From assembly GCF_024129735.1 (NCBI RefSeq), contig NZ_JAMXXK010000009.1:1-64000 (forward strand): 64,000 bases of DNA, read 5' to 3'. The notes beneath the pieces were generated by a model that made no database searches, was not told where the DNA came from, and worked only from the letters and a program-made list of their open reading frames with translations. The translations under genes and the position numbers were made by a program. This DNA is from Acinetobacter lwoffii (GTDB lineage: Bacteria > Pseudomonadota > Gammaproteobacteria > Pseudomonadales > Moraxellaceae). Below, piece after piece: positions 54,463 to 64,000 of this stretch (positions within the stretch are counted from its first letter, which is position 1; every line of letters starts with the position of its first letter).

Positions 54463-55513
54463 ACAATTTTAACCAATTTTGAACAGACTTTTCTAAAGAA
54501 AATAATTCTTCCACACGTTGTCGTGCTTTTAAGTTATTTTCTTGTATCTCTAAAGGTGTTTTGCTTACTGCTTGTTTTATTGCTTCGGCTAAAGCTTCAC
54601 TATTTTGAGGAGGGACTAAAATTCCTGTATCTCCCATAATTTCAGCACTGCCACCGCAGTCAGTAGCTATTACAAATGTTCCACAAGCCATTGCCTCAAT
54701 TACAACCGTAGGAAGACCTTCATGTCTAGATGAGAGTACAAAGTAATCCGCTTTATTTAATAAATTTGGTATATCCGATCGTTTACCTAATAAAACAACA
54801 CAATCTGAAATTCCCAAGTCTACTATTAATTGCTCAAGTTGAGGACGCAACTCGCCATCACCAGCAATATAGAATTTTACCTCTTTATTAATTGTATTTT
54901 TTAAAATAGAAATAGCTTGAAATAAATTTGGATAATCCTTCTGCTTATTAAAACGCCCTACAGATAAAAAACTCAATTCATTTGAGTTTTTATCCTTATT
55001 AAAAAAGTTAAACTTATTTAAATCTATACCATTATAAACTGTAATTAAATTATTTTTATTAAATGCTCCTTTTGAAATAAGGGATTCAGATGCCTCTTGG
55101 CTGACATTTGTATTAAGGTTAGATAAAAAATTAGTCAACTTATACGCGAGCATTCTCACTCGCCCACCTTCATTTGAATTATGCGCAGTACAAATAAGTC
55201 TTATATATTTAAAACTTAAATGATTAAGTCTTGCAAATATATTCGCATGAATCATATGAGAATGAACAACATCTGGAGAAAAATCTCTAATAATTTTTTT
55301 GTACTTCCTTGAAGCACTAAAAACATTACTTGCAGAGTTTAAGTGTAATGGCAATAACTCAATCCTAGGAGAAATGGGCTTTACTAAAACACTACCTGTT
55401 AGGTAAACTATTTTAACATCATGACCTTTTAAAATCATTTGATCTGCTAAGTCACAAACAACCTTTTCGGCACCGCCCAATCCTAAACCGGTGATTATAT
55501 ATAGAATTTTCAT
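54449..55513 (-). CDS. glycosyltransferase family 4
   Basis: This 354-aa GT-B enzyme has N-terminal IITGLGLGGAEKVVCDLADQM, HSHMIHANIFARL, and the C-terminal donor site FLSVGRFNKQKDYPNLFQAI...FVLSSRHEGLPTVVIEAMACGTFVIATDCGGSAEI. It would add one K-unit sugar. Base composition is very AT-rich, as usual for the variable centre of K loci and suggestive of transfer. Confidence 0.88.
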   Translation of the reverse strand: MKILYIITGLGLGGAEKVVCDLADQMILKGHDVKIVYLTGSVLVKPISPRIELLPLHLNSASNVFSASRKYKKIIRDFSPDVVHSHMIHANIFARLNHLSFKYIRLICTAHNSNEGGRVRMLAYKLTNFLSNLNTNVSQEASESLISKGAFNKNNLITVYNGIDLNKFNFFNKDKNSNELSFLSVGRFNKQKDYPNLFQAISILKNTINKEVKFYIAGDGELRPQLEQLIVDLGISDCVVLLGKRSDIPNLLNKADYFVLSSRHEGLPTVVIEAMACGTFVIATDCGGSAEIMGDTGILVPPQNSEALAEAIKQAVSKTPLEIQENNLKARQRVEELFSLEKSVQNWLKLYEQN

Positions 55514-55552
55514 TAAATATTATGCCTAATTCAAATTGATTCAGGAATTCAA

Positions 55553-56479
55553 TTATACATTAAATAAACTCTGAAATAAGGTTTTACCCAATAGTTTAAA
55601 TTTGCTCCCCCCAAAGGTTAAAGGAGAAGAAATAACATGTATTAATCTTAAAAACTTACTACCAATATTACAATAACTTAAATATGATTGAAAAACATTT
55701 TTAGCAGAATCACTCATATCATCCTTATAAATAGTATAAAAATCAAGTTTAGCTTTATAATGTTGTTTTGAAACCACATAACCAACATTATTAAACAACC
55801 CATCCACTGGTTTTTTCTTATAACTTTTAACACCAGTAACAGCTTGCTGATGTTGGCGATATAGCATCAATTTTTCAGGAATAAATTTTACTTTTCCAAA
55901 AGTATGCGCTATTAAAGAAACTAAATCATCATGATGATATATATAGCCATTATAAGAACAAGCAAGCTCAATAAGTTTTTTATTCATTATAATAGAACAA
56001 CCTTGATAGCCACCATTATAGAAAATAAAATCTTTTAAACTTTGTGCATGTTTAATTGCAATACTATCTTGGTTAATACAACCATTTCCCTCAGTCCATG
56101 AATAACCATCACAATAGACCATTACAGGCATATCAAGACAATCATTTTCCACTATTGCATTTAAAAGTTTTTCTACTTTTTTTTCTAACCAAACATCATC
56201 CTGATCACAAAAAATTGCATAATCAGATGTAGAATAGCTTAAAGTATGTAAAAAATTTTTCCCAACCTTTAAGCCTTTCAAACCATCATCAATTAAAACT
56301 ATACGATTATCTATAGTGATGTATTTTCTTATAATTTCTATAGTTCTATCAGTTGAACCATCATCATGTACGTATAATGTCCAATTTTTATGTGATTGCT
56401 GCATTAAAGAAAGTATCTGATTTTCTATATACTTTTCACCATTGTAAGTAGCCATAATTATATCAACGCTTAACAACAC
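55553..56479 (-). CDS. glycosyltransferase family 2 (rhamnosyltransferase-like)
   Basis: This 308-aa GT-A enzyme has VDIIMATYNGEKYIENQI, VHDDGSTDRTIEII and the DxD-type motif IFCDQDDVWLEKKVEKL. The pattern of ATYNGE with CDQDDVW is common in rhamnosyltransferases, and rml genes lie nearby, so L-rhamnose is a plausible donor (inference). The start is a GTG at 56479, supported by GGAGAAGTA before it; the first ATG (56455) would cut into the first strand. It overlaps wzy by 17 bases. Confidence 0.88.
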   Translation of the reverse strand: MLLSVDIIMATYNGEKYIENQILSLMQQSHKNWTLYVHDDGSTDRTIEIIRKYITIDNRIVLIDDGLKGLKVGKNFLHTLSYSTSDYAIFCDQDDVWLEKKVEKLLNAIVENDCLDMPVMVYCDGYSWTEGNGCINQDSIAIKHAQSLKDFIFYNGGYQGCSIIMNKKLIELACSYNGYIYHHDDLVSLIAHTFGKVKFIPEKLMLYRQHQQAVTGVKSYKKKPVDGLFNNVGYVVSKQHYKAKLDFYTIYKDDMSDSAKNVFQSYLSYCNIGSKFLRLIHVISSPLTFGGSKFKLLGKTLFQSLFNV

Positions 56480-57635
56480 TACTTCTCCACAAAACTATTG
56501 AAAAAAATATTAAATATATGTTTAAAGCCATATTAGTTAACAAGGTTTCTGCAAAAAAAGAAAGAATCAAACTTGCACTCAACAAGGAGTATAAAATCAA
56601 ATATAATCCTTGCTCTCTTACAGCCTTAAAATACAATATTGCATAGAATAAACTATAAAATAATGACCCATAAAATATACCTATAGTACCAAAATCTTGA
56701 TAGAATGGCTGCATAACTGTATAGACGTTTACTGGAGATGGTATATACACATATTCTAAAATTGTTTTGGTAGCTTCGTATTCACTTAAACCCAGACTAT
56801 ATTTTACAGCATAAAAAAATCTGAAAGTATACTCTCCATTAAAATTATTATTTTCCGATAACTCTCCAAAAGCGATAAGTGGTGAATAAACGTAAATTCC
56901 TATCATTTCTAATAGTGGAATAGAACTTTCACCCTTTGCTACTCTAATACTATGCAATAAAAATGATAAAAATAAAAATAAAAATAAAAATAAAAATACC
57001 TTATAAATTTTAATTTTTCTTTTAAACCCTGAATATTTAACGACCAAATATATTATCAATGTCGTTAATATCGCCAACTTACCAACAGTAGCCACTATAA
57101 ACAAAATCTGCCAAAAAAAAGTAATCTTACTCAAAACTTTAGTATTATTACTCAGTAGAGAAATAGCAAATAGTGGAGTCATTAATAAATAAAAATATGG
57201 TGCGAATACATATCGTACACCTTCATACTCTTCTACAAACAAAGAAAGCCTAAGATTCAAAAAGAAATTATATGGCCCCCCCATCCCGACATAAAAAATC
57301 TCACCTATAAGTATCACACATGCAAATATAGAGAGAATAATATAAGTTTTTTTATATTTTAGTTCATACTTATAATCTATTTTTTTCATTTTTATTTGAG
57401 AAAAATACATTAATAAAAATGAAAAAGTTAGCACACAAAACCAAATCATAAAACAATAAAATATATGATCAGTTAATGGATAAAACTGATTCCCTACAAG
57501 TAAACCAATAAAAAAAACAAAAAACCAAGATACAACATGCAATGATAAAGGAGAAAAATAATCGACTTTTCCGCTAGTCAATATAAAAAATAAGAAAAAG
57601 AAAGTTATAAAAAAACCTAAGTAGATATATTCCAT
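56463..57635 (-). CDS. wzy: Wzy-type K-unit polymerase
   Basis: This 390-aa protein is almost entirely hydrophobic, with about ten membrane helices and one larger periplasmic loop (about residues 235-300, IRVAKGESSIPLLEMIG...). It has no conserved enzymatic motif, as is usual for oligosaccharide-repeat-unit polymerases. Identification rests on topology and position beside wzx. Five TTTTTA units (plus-strand TAAAAA, 56967-56996) encode a run of Phe-Leu in one helix. It is the most AT-rich gene of the cluster with the neighbouring wzx. Confidence 0.82.
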   Translation of the reverse strand: MEYIYLGFFITFFFLFFILTSGKVDYFSPLSLHVVSWFFVFFIGLLVGNQFYPLTDHIFYCFMIWFCVLTFSFLLMYFSQIKMKKIDYKYELKYKKTYIILSIFACVILIGEIFYVGMGGPYNFFLNLRLSLFVEEYEGVRYVFAPYFYLLMTPLFAISLLSNNTKVLSKITFFWQILFIVATVGKLAILTTLIIYLVVKYSGFKRKIKIYKVFLFLFLFLFLSFLLHSIRVAKGESSIPLLEMIGIYVYSPLIAFGELSENNNFNGEYTFRFFYAVKYSLGLSEYEATKTILEYVYIPSPVNVYTVMQPFYQDFGTIGIFYGSLFYSLFYAILYFKAVREQGLYLILYSLLSASLILSFFAETLLTNMALNIYLIFFSIVLWRSSVVKR

Positions 57636-57645
57636 ATTAACTTAC

Positions 57646-58887
57646 TCAACTTTCCTTTAAGATATTTTTTTGATCAAGAAAAATTAACAACCCCATATCT
57701 ACAAACATACGGATTGTCCATGCCCAAGCTGCACCAAGCAAACCATAATATTGAATTAGATATAATAATAAAAGTACGTATGGTACCACTTCGAATAGAT
57801 GGAGCATTGCTGTAATTCTAGAGCCACCCTGTGCTTGTATACTAGTAAAAGGTACTTGAGCAATTGAATTAAAAATTAATCCTAAAATTAAAACTTGAAA
57901 AATAATAGTTGATTTTAATGCAAACTGACTACCTAGCCAAAGATCCAAAATATTTTCAGCAAAATATGCTGTAATAATACCAAACGGCACTATAGATAAA
58001 AAAACTAATAGATATGATATTTTTTTGATTTGCTTATTGTCTGCCTCTTTATCAGACAACATAGGAAAAATAGTCCGTGCAATTGCACTCGGGAAAATTC
58101 CAATTCTTGAAATAGCTTCTGAAGGTCCTGTATAAAAACCTACCACATTACTACCTACTTTATTAGCCAATATAAACCGATCAAAATAAGACATAATTGG
58201 ACTAATAATATTACTTACCGCAATCCAACCACCGAAATTTATTAATCTTTTAAAAGTATCTTTATGAAATTTTAGTTTAACTATGTATTCTTTACAAAAC
58301 CATAATACTAAAAGTATAGATATTACTCTTGATATTAATAACCCTATAACAGCAGATAATAAACTTGAGTCCAGCATCAAACCTATAGCTGGTAATAGAA
58401 CCACTAGGGTGCTAGAAATAGTTTTAAAAATATTAAGTTTTAAGAACTCTTCCCTTCCCTCTAACAAAGAACACCAAATTTGAGTTAATAAAAATAAAGG
58501 AATTGATAAAGATAATAGCATTAAAGAGTACTTAAAATTTTCAACCGCATAAGAGCTTACTTTTAATAGCTCTGATATAATGCTACTAAATACTATAATT
58601 AACACACCAGCTGCAACTCCAAGAATTAATACTAACAATGCCGATGTTGAAATAATTTTTAAGACTTCTTCTTCATTATTTTTAAAGATCGCTATCTCTC
58701 TAATGACTGAGCGAGTAATACCAACATCAAAAATACTCGCATAACCCACTAAAGCTAGAATAATAGTAAATAGCCCAAACTCTTCAATCCCAAGCTCACG
58801 AGCCATATACCCTAAGATAGGAATTGAAAGTATGCCTGGTATTACATAACCTGCTATATTAAAAAAACTATTTTTTGCTATCTTCAT
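57646..58887 (-). CDS. wzx: Wzx-type K-unit flippase
   Basis: This 413-aa MOP-family transporter has about twelve helices and starts [33 protein letters not shown], the typical N-terminus of Wzx/RfbX proteins. It flips the undecaprenyl-linked unit to the periplasm for Wzy. I use ATG 58887, which overlaps the rmlC stop as ATGA, rather than a TTG twelve bases upstream. It is followed by wzy after 10 bases. Confidence 0.9.
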   Translation of the reverse strand: MKIAKNSFFNIAGYVIPGILSIPILGYMARELGIEEFGLFTIILALVGYASIFDVGITRSVIREIAIFKNNEEEVLKIISTSALLVLILGVAAGVLIIVFSSIISELLKVSSYAVENFKYSLMLLSLSIPLFLLTQIWCSLLEGREEFLKLNIFKTISSTLVVLLPAIGLMLDSSLLSAVIGLLISRVISILLVLWFCKEYIVKLKFHKDTFKRLINFGGWIAVSNIISPIMSYFDRFILANKVGSNVVGFYTGPSEAISRIGIFPSAIARTIFPMLSDKEADNKQIKKISYLLVFLSIVPFGIITAYFAENILDLWLGSQFALKSTIIFQVLILGLIFNSIAQVPFTSIQAQGGSRITAMLHLFEVVPYVLLLLYLIQYYGLLGAAWAWTIRMFVDMGLLIFLDQKNILKES

Positions 58888-59456
58888 TTTAAGTTGCAAG
58901 CACTAATATTTGAAAATTTTGTTGCTTTTAAATCCTTCTCACTCACCACTACCTCATCTACCTGATTTAAAGGCCACTCAATTGCAAGCATCGGATCATT
59001 CCAAATAATTGCTCCTTCGCTTTCTTTATTATAATAATTGGTAGTCTTATAAAGAAACTGAGTGTTATGTTCTAATGCTATAAAGCCATGCGCAAAGCCT
59101 TCAGGAATCCAGAACATAGTTTTATTTTCTGCACTCAACTCTATACCAACCCATTCCCCATAAGTTTCAGACTCAGGACGAATATCGACAGCCACATCCC
59201 AAACTTTACCCTGAACGACACGAACCAATTTACCTTGTGCATAAGGTTCACGTTGAAAGTGTAGACCTCTCAACACCCCTTTCTGTGAACAGGAGTGATT
59301 ATCCTGCACAAATGTTGGAATAGGTAAATTTAAAGCTTTTAATGCGGCCTCAAAACTTTGTTGATTAAAGCTTTCCATAAACCAACCACGTTCATCCCCA
59401 AAAACTTGTGGATGAAGTATTAATAAACCGTCGAGTTTTGTTTTTTCCACTCTCAT
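58884..59456 (-). CDS. rmlC: dTDP-4-dehydrorhamnose 3,5-epimerase
   Basis: This 190-aa cupin-fold enzyme has [36 protein letters not shown] (catalytic His), [11 protein letters not shown] and [10 protein letters not shown]. It is the third step of dTDP-L-rhamnose synthesis. Start overlaps the rmlA stop (ATGA), and its own stop overlaps the wzx start. Confidence 0.95.
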   Translation of the reverse strand: MRVEKTKLDGLLILHPQVFGDERGWFMESFNQQSFEAALKALNLPIPTFVQDNHSCSQKGVLRGLHFQREPYAQGKLVRVVQGKVWDVAVDIRPESETYGEWVGIELSAENKTMFWIPEGFAHGFIALEHNTQFLYKTTNYYNKESEGAIIWNDPMLAIEWPLNQVDEVVVSEKDLKATKFSNISACNLK

Positions 59457-60337
59457 TTTACTTCATCCAATAATTTTAATAAGTATTGACCGTAATCTGT
59501 TTTCTTAAGAGCTTCAGCACTTTCTTTAAGTTTTTCTTTGGAAATCCAGCCTTGTTGGAAACTAATCTCTTCTAAGCATGCAACTTTTAAAGATTGGCGT
59601 TTTTCAATGGTATACACAAACTGCCCCGCTTCCAATAAAGACTCGTGAGTTCCTGTATCTAGCCATGCAAAACCACGCCCAAGCAATTCAACATTGAGTG
59701 AGCCATCTTTCAAATAGGCATTATTAATATCTGTGATTTCTAACTCACCACGTGCAGATGGCTTTACCTGTTTAGAAAATTCAACAACCCGATTATCATA
59801 GAAATATAAACCAGTGACGGCATAAGGTGATTTTGGTTTGATTGGCTTCTCTTCAATGCTCAGCACTTTGCCTGTTGAGTCAAACTCTACTACACCAAAA
59901 CGCTCTGGATCAGTCACATGATAACCAAAAACTGTTGCACCTTTTTCAATGTTATTGGCTGCCTTTAATTGCTTACTAAAATTTTGACCATAATAAATAT
60001 TGTCGCCCAAGATTAAGCAAACGTGATCATTTCCTATAAATTCTTCACCAAGAATAAACGCTTGCGCAAGTCCATCTGGTGAAGGCTGTTCTTTGTAGCT
60101 TATTTGGATACCAAATTGTGACCCGTCGCCAAGCAACTTTTCAAAGTTAGGTAAATCTTCAGGCGTCGAAATAATTAAAATCTCACGAATACCTGTCAAC
60201 ATCAATACTGATAATGGATAATAAATCATGGGCTTATCATAAATTGGTAAAAGCTGCTTAGATACACCTTTAGTAATCGGATGTAAGCGTGTGCCTGAAC
60301 CACCTGCCAATATAATACCTTTACGCTTTATGCTCAT
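59453..60337 (-). CDS. rmlA: glucose-1-phosphate thymidylyltransferase
   Basis: This 294-aa nucleotidyltransferase has [60 protein letters not shown] and the C-terminal segment QGWISKEKL. It makes dTDP-glucose, the first rhamnose intermediate, from pgm-derived glucose 1-phosphate. It is coupled to rmlD and rmlC by 4-base overlaps. Confidence 0.96.
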   Translation of the reverse strand: MSIKRKGIILAGGSGTRLHPITKGVSKQLLPIYDKPMIYYPLSVLMLTGIREILIISTPEDLPNFEKLLGDGSQFGIQISYKEQPSPDGLAQAFILGEEFIGNDHVCLILGDNIYYGQNFSKQLKAANNIEKGATVFGYHVTDPERFGVVEFDSTGKVLSIEEKPIKPKSPYAVTGLYFYDNRVVEFSKQVKPSARGELEITDINNAYLKDGSLNVELLGRGFAWLDTGTHESLLEAGQFVYTIEKRQSLKVACLEEISFQQGWISKEKLKESAEALKKTDYGQYLLKLLDEVK

Positions 60338-61227
60338 TTATGAAATACCTCAATTACTGTTCTTTGCACATGCGCTTTCCAATCTGGCAAATAGATTTGA
60401 AAAGCATGTTGAATTTTTTGATTATTTAATCGTGAATTATGTGGACGTTTAGCTGGTGTCGGATATGCTGCTGTTGGAATCGGATTAACTTGTTGAATGG
60501 CTAAATTCACACCTAAGTTTTTTGCTTGCTCAAATATATAGTTTGCATACTCAAACCACGATGTTTCCCCACTAGCAACCAAATGGTAAATACCAATTTT
60601 AGTTTGATCTCGCAATGTCTGCACAATCGCATGAGCACTTACATCGGCAATTAGCTCAGCTGACGTTGGAGCACCAATTTGATCATCAATAATAGATAGT
60701 TCTTCACGCTGCTGAGATAAAGCAAGCATTGTTTTTAAAAAGTTTTTACCTTTTTGTGCAAAAACCCATGATGTTCGAAATATCAAGTAATTGCACTGAG
60801 CATTTTGAATAGCCTGCTCCCCTAATGCCTTAGTTTGACCATATACATTCAAGGGTTTCAGTGCATCTGTTTCATTAAATACTGATGCACCTTCACCATC
60901 AAAAACATAATCTGTCGAATAATGCACTAAAAGTGCCTTAATTTGAGCACAAGCCTCAGCTATCGTCCCTACAGCCACATGATTAATGAGATTAGCCATA
61001 TCTTGTTCTGTTTCAGCCAAATCTACAGCAGTATAAGCACTTGCATTCACAACAACATTTGGCGCTATATCTACAATAGTTTGATAAATTTGATCTGGCT
61101 TACTTAAATCACCACACCATTGATTTAAACCATTTCGATCAAGTGAAATCACCTCACCCAATGGCGCAAGGGAACGCTGAAGCTCCCAACCAACTTGTCC
61201 ATTTTTTCCAAGCAATAAGATTTTCAT
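60334..61227 (-). CDS. rmlD: dTDP-4-dehydrorhamnose reductase
   Basis: This 297-aa SDR reductase has [42 protein letters not shown] and [13 protein letters not shown] (catalytic Tyr/Lys). It is the last step to dTDP-L-rhamnose. It sits between rmlB and rmlA with one- and four-base overlaps. Confidence 0.96.
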   Translation of the reverse strand: MKILLLGKNGQVGWELQRSLAPLGEVISLDRNGLNQWCGDLSKPDQIYQTIVDIAPNVVVNASAYTAVDLAETEQDMANLINHVAVGTIAEACAQIKALLVHYSTDYVFDGEGASVFNETDALKPLNVYGQTKALGEQAIQNAQCNYLIFRTSWVFAQKGKNFLKTMLALSQQREELSIIDDQIGAPTSAELIADVSAHAIVQTLRDQTKIGIYHLVASGETSWFEYANYIFEQAKNLGVNLAIQQVNPIPTAAYPTPAKRPHNSRLNNQKIQHAFQIYLPDWKAHVQRTVIEVFHK

Positions 61228-62291
61228 TACTTAGCCTTGTATTGTTTTTCTAACCAAGATTGGTATTCCCCACTTTGAATATGAGCAACCCACTCCTGAT
61301 TATTTAAATACCACTCTACCGTTTTACGGATTCCCGTTTCAAAAGTTTCTGCAGGCGTCCAACCTAATTCATTTTGAATTTTTGTGGCATCAATTGCATA
61401 GCGTAAGTCATGCCCAGGGCGGTCTTTAACAAATGTAATCAATGATTCATACGCCTGACCATTTGCCTGTGGTTTTAACTCATCCAAAATTTTACAAATG
61501 GTTTTGACCACTTCTATATTCTGCTTTTCATTATGACCACCAATATTGTAGGTTTCACCCACTACACCTTCGGTCACCACTTTATATAAAGCACGTGCAT
61601 GATCTTCTACAAATAACCAATCCCGAATTTGCTGACCATTACCATATACAGGTAAAGGTTTAGCATCTAGTGCGTTTAGAATCACCAATGGAATTAATTT
61701 TTCAGGAAAGTGATATGGGCCGTAATTATTTGAGCAGTTGGTGACTATAACAGGTAGGCCATAGGTTCTGTGCCAAGCACGTACCAAATGGTCTGAACTT
61801 GCTTTAGAGGCAGAATATGGAGAGCTTGGCGCGTATGAAGTTGTTTCGGTAAAAAGATCAGTTGTACCTTCTAAGTCGCCATAAACTTCATCAGTTGAAA
61901 TATGATGAAAACGAAAGTTTTGTTGAGCTTCGGCGTCAAGCTTCATCCAATACTTTCGAGCGGCTTCTAATAAAGTATAAGTTCCTACAATATTGGTTTG
62001 AATAAATGCGGCAGGACCATCAATTGAGCGGTCTACATGTGACTCTGCAGCCAAGTGCATAATTGCATTCGGTTGAAAAGCATCTATTGCAGCTGTAATT
62101 TGTTCTGTATCACAAATATCAATTTGTTTGAACTGATAGCTCGGATGCTGATCAATTTCTCTTAACGATTCTAAATTTCCTGCATAAGTCAATTTATCAA
62201 TATTAAAAACTTGATTATTAGTGTTTTGAATAATATGACGGATGACTGCTGAACCAATAAAACCGGCGCCACCAGTGACAAGAATTTTCAT
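61227..62291 (-). CDS. rmlB: dTDP-glucose 4,6-dehydratase
   Basis: This 354-aa SDR dehydratase has [43 protein letters not shown] (catalytic Asp-Glu) and [16 protein letters not shown]. It is the first gene of the leftward K-locus unit, so the promoter for the whole rml-to-galE operon should lie in 62292-62551, shared divergently with wza. Confidence 0.96.
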   Translation of the reverse strand: MKILVTGGAGFIGSAVIRHIIQNTNNQVFNIDKLTYAGNLESLREIDQHPSYQFKQIDICDTEQITAAIDAFQPNAIMHLAAESHVDRSIDGPAAFIQTNIVGTYTLLEAARKYWMKLDAEAQQNFRFHHISTDEVYGDLEGTTDLFTETTSYAPSSPYSASKASSDHLVRAWHRTYGLPVIVTNCSNNYGPYHFPEKLIPLVILNALDAKPLPVYGNGQQIRDWLFVEDHARALYKVVTEGVVGETYNIGGHNEKQNIEVVKTICKILDELKPQANGQAYESLITFVKDRPGHDLRYAIDATKIQNELGWTPAETFETGIRKTVEWYLNNQEWVAHIQSGEYQSWLEKQYKAK

Positions 62292-62551
62292 TTATATGAC
62301 CTTAAATTTCTTTTTAAGAATTTTACCAACAGGAGTATAAAATTTTGCAGCTATTGTAGACATAAATTAAAAAAAAGATATTAATACAGTATTAAATTTT
62401 AACCAATCATCAAAAAAATAAAAAAATAAATATAAAAATCAAATAACTAAATTAAAAATGTAAATTAAAAATGTTTTGAAGATATTCAATAATTAGATTT
62501 TGCACTACAATCCTTTCTTAATAACGATGTATTAAAATTAAGGGCTTGAAT
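62292..62551. promoter_or_regulatory. divergent promoter region between rmlB and wza
   Basis: About 260 very AT-rich bases lie between the two divergent halves of the K locus. Promoters must lie here by layout. I cannot pick a confident -35/-10 pair, and I saw no JUMPStart element. Confidence 0.5.
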
Positions 62552-63646
62552 GTGAAGTATCAACGCACATCCATTTTATTCACTATTTCAATATTATTTT
62601 CTGGTTGTACGCTTACTTCCGGTTTGCAAACCTATGATTTGCCTCCTCAAGGTAATTACAGAACCGATCAAGGCGCAGAGCTTTCAGTCATACAAATTAC
62701 GCAAGACAATATTCCTCGTATCGAACTCAATAACTCTCAGAATTCCAATACTATTTTTCACTTATTTAACAAGCATCAACAAGTCTATAAATTAAGTCCA
62801 GGTGATGTTCTCTCAATCCAACTTTGGGCCTATCCGGAAATTACCCCCCCTATTCAGGATATTTCAAATGTAAAAGCTGCAGGTTATCCCATAGACTCTA
62901 GTGGCAACATACAATTACCTTTAGTGGGACAGGTACGGGTAGCCGGGAAAACACTGGCTGAAACCAATCGTTTTTTACGCAGTCAATTTGCACGCTATTT
63001 GAAACATCCGGATGTAGTAGTTCGAGTATTGTCTTATGAAGGTCGTCGCTATTTTGTCAATGGACAAGTCATGCGTAGTGGCCAATATACGCTAAATGAT
63101 CAGCCCATTAGCATCTATACAGCACTCGGACAGGCAGGTGGTATTAATACTGAAACAGGTGACAATACCAACATTCAATTGATCCGGGAGGGTCAAACTT
63201 TTGACCTCGATGTACTACAACTAGAGAAACAAGGCCTATCTTTACATCATTTACTGATTCAGCCGAATGATACTATTTTTGTGAATACCAAACAGAATCA
63301 AAAACTTTATGTTATGGGTGAGTCAAGTAAAAGCCAAGCCCTGGCTTTACGTGAACAAGGTATGACCTTAAGTGATGTTTTGGGTGAAAGTGAAGGGATT
63401 AATCCTTACTCCGCAAGTGCGGCTAAAATTTATGTAATGCGCACCGATTTAGCCACCAAGCAGTCCACTGTGTATCACTTGAATTTAAGCAGTTTTGGTA
63501 ATTTGGGCTTAGCCAATCAATTCGAAATGAAAAAAAATGACATCGTTTATATTGATGCGACTGGATTAACGCGCTGGCAACGTATTGTTAACCAGATTAT
63601 TCCGTTCTCTAGTGCACTCTATAGCTTTGACCAACTGGGTAAATAA
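62552..63646 (+). CDS. wza: Wza outer-membrane polysaccharide export lipoprotein
   Basis: The product is about 364 aa, normal for Acinetobacter Wza. A lipoprotein signal ends at ILFSGC. It has the export domain YKLSPGDVLSIQLWAYPEI, GNIQLPLVGQVRVAGKT, SLBB repeats (FVNGQVMRSGQYTLNDQPIS and LYVMGESSKSQALALREQG) and a C-terminal amphipathic helix for the pore. There is no ATG start. GTG 62552 has AAGGG seven bases upstream and is preferred to TTG 62546, which is too near it. It forms the capsule channel with Wzb and Wzc. Confidence 0.92.
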   Translation: MKYQRTSILFTISILFSGCTLTSGLQTYDLPPQGNYRTDQGAELSVIQITQDNIPRIELNNSQNSNTIFHLFNKHQQVYKLSPGDVLSIQLWAYPEITPPIQDISNVKAAGYPIDSSGNIQLPLVGQVRVAGKTLAETNRFLRSQFARYLKHPDVVVRVLSYEGRRYFVNGQVMRSGQYTLNDQPISIYTALGQAGGINTETGDNTNIQLIREGQTFDLDVLQLEKQGLSLHHLLIQPNDTIFVNTKQNQKLYVMGESSKSQALALREQGMTLSDVLGESEGINPYSASAAKIYVMRTDLATKQSTVYHLNLSSFGNLGLANQFEMKKNDIVYIDATGLTRWQRIVNQIIPFSSALYSFDQLGK

Positions 63647-63649
63647 AAT

Positions 63650-64000
63650 ATGCAAATTCGGAATATTTTAGTCGTCTGTGTGGGAAATATTTGTCGTAGT
63701 CCAATGGGTGAGTTTTTTCTCAAGAAAAGTCATCCTAACTTACATATTGAGTCTGCTGGTCTTTCTGCCATGGTAGGCCATAGTGCTGATGATAAGGCCA
63801 TTGCAAGTATGGCAAGAAAATCAATTGATATGAGCTCACATGTCGCAAAACAAATTGATGCCAACTTAATCAAAACTGCAGATTTAATTTTAGTAATGAG
63901 TTCAAATCAACAAAAACATATAGAAAAGACTTGGCCATTTGCTAAAGGTAAAGTATTTCGTTTAGGACATTGGCAAGATCAAAATGTTCCTGATCCTTAT
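63650..64000 (+). CDS. wzb: Wzb low-molecular-weight protein tyrosine phosphatase (partial)
   Basis: The gene begins at ATG 63650, 3 bases after the wza stop, and runs off the window after 117 codons. The phosphatase P-loop VCVGNICRSPMGE is intact and the general-acid motif NVPDPY is just at the edge. It dephosphorylates the Wzc kinase to cycle capsule assembly. wzc should follow outside the window. Confidence 0.94.
   Translation, partial: MQIRNILVVCVGNICRSPMGEFFLKKSHPNLHIESAGLSAMVGHSADDKAIASMARKSIDMSSHVAKQIDANLIKTADLILVMSSNQQKHIEKTWPFAKGKVFRLGHWQDQNVPDPY

Overview
The window looks like a chromosomal segment of an Acinetobacter species. The case rests on the gene order ribB-ribH-nusB-thiL-pgpA, on an extended UmuD of the UmuDAb kind, and on a Wzx/Wzy capsule (K) locus with gdr-galU-ugd-pgi-galE-pgm at one end and wza-wzb at the other. 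It seems not to be a standard A. baumannii arrangement, because the K locus abuts glmS and a Tn7-like element where lldP would be expected. Species level cannot be fixed from sequence reading alone.

Region 1 (1-10,300) is accessory DNA. Two small uncharacterised genes are followed by a three-gene tyrosine-recombinase module (1175-7274): a 227-aa protein, a 758-aa recombinase-like protein without a visible catalytic tyrosine, and a ~1050-aa integrase with a full catalytic set. A umuD-umuC pair under a perfect palindromic operator follows. It is bracketed by a decayed second copy of the integrase 3' end (9337-9636), so umuDC sits between two integrase tails.

Region 2 (10,350-19,800) is a phosphate-acquisition island: a lipoprotein 5'-nucleotidase, an extracellular nuclease with a GlyGly-CTERM tail, polyphosphate kinase and a Tat-exported PhoD phosphatase. 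I read Pho-box-like direct repeats with an 11-bp period upstream of the last three.

Region 3 (19,800-26,330) holds two small genes, an orphan 3' half of a tRNA-Gly (an integration scar), NAD-malic enzyme, an alpha/beta hydrolase and an ExaC-type aldehyde dehydrogenase. Region 4 (26,720-33,450) is core: ribB, ribH, nusB, thiL, pgpA, glmU, glmS.

Region 5 (33,474-41,722) is a Tn7-like transposon inserted 24 bp after the glmS stop, at the canonical attTn7 position. It carries tnsABCDE and essentially nothing else. Both ends are visible as TnsB-type repeats with TGT/ACA termini. Two features stand out: TnsA has lost its catalytic Asp and Gln (Ser and Arg instead), and no 5-bp target duplication is present. 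The far end lies 13 bp before the pgm start codon.

Region 6 (41,736-64,000) is the K locus. It has pgm, a broken glycosyltransferase, then leftward-reading galE, pgi, ugd, galU, gdr, an acetyltransferase, a WecA/MraY-type initiating transferase, qnr, three glycosyltransferases, wzy, wzx and rmlCADB. The rightward wza and a partial wzb follow. The sugar genes predict a repeat unit started on QuiNAc and containing L-rhamnose.
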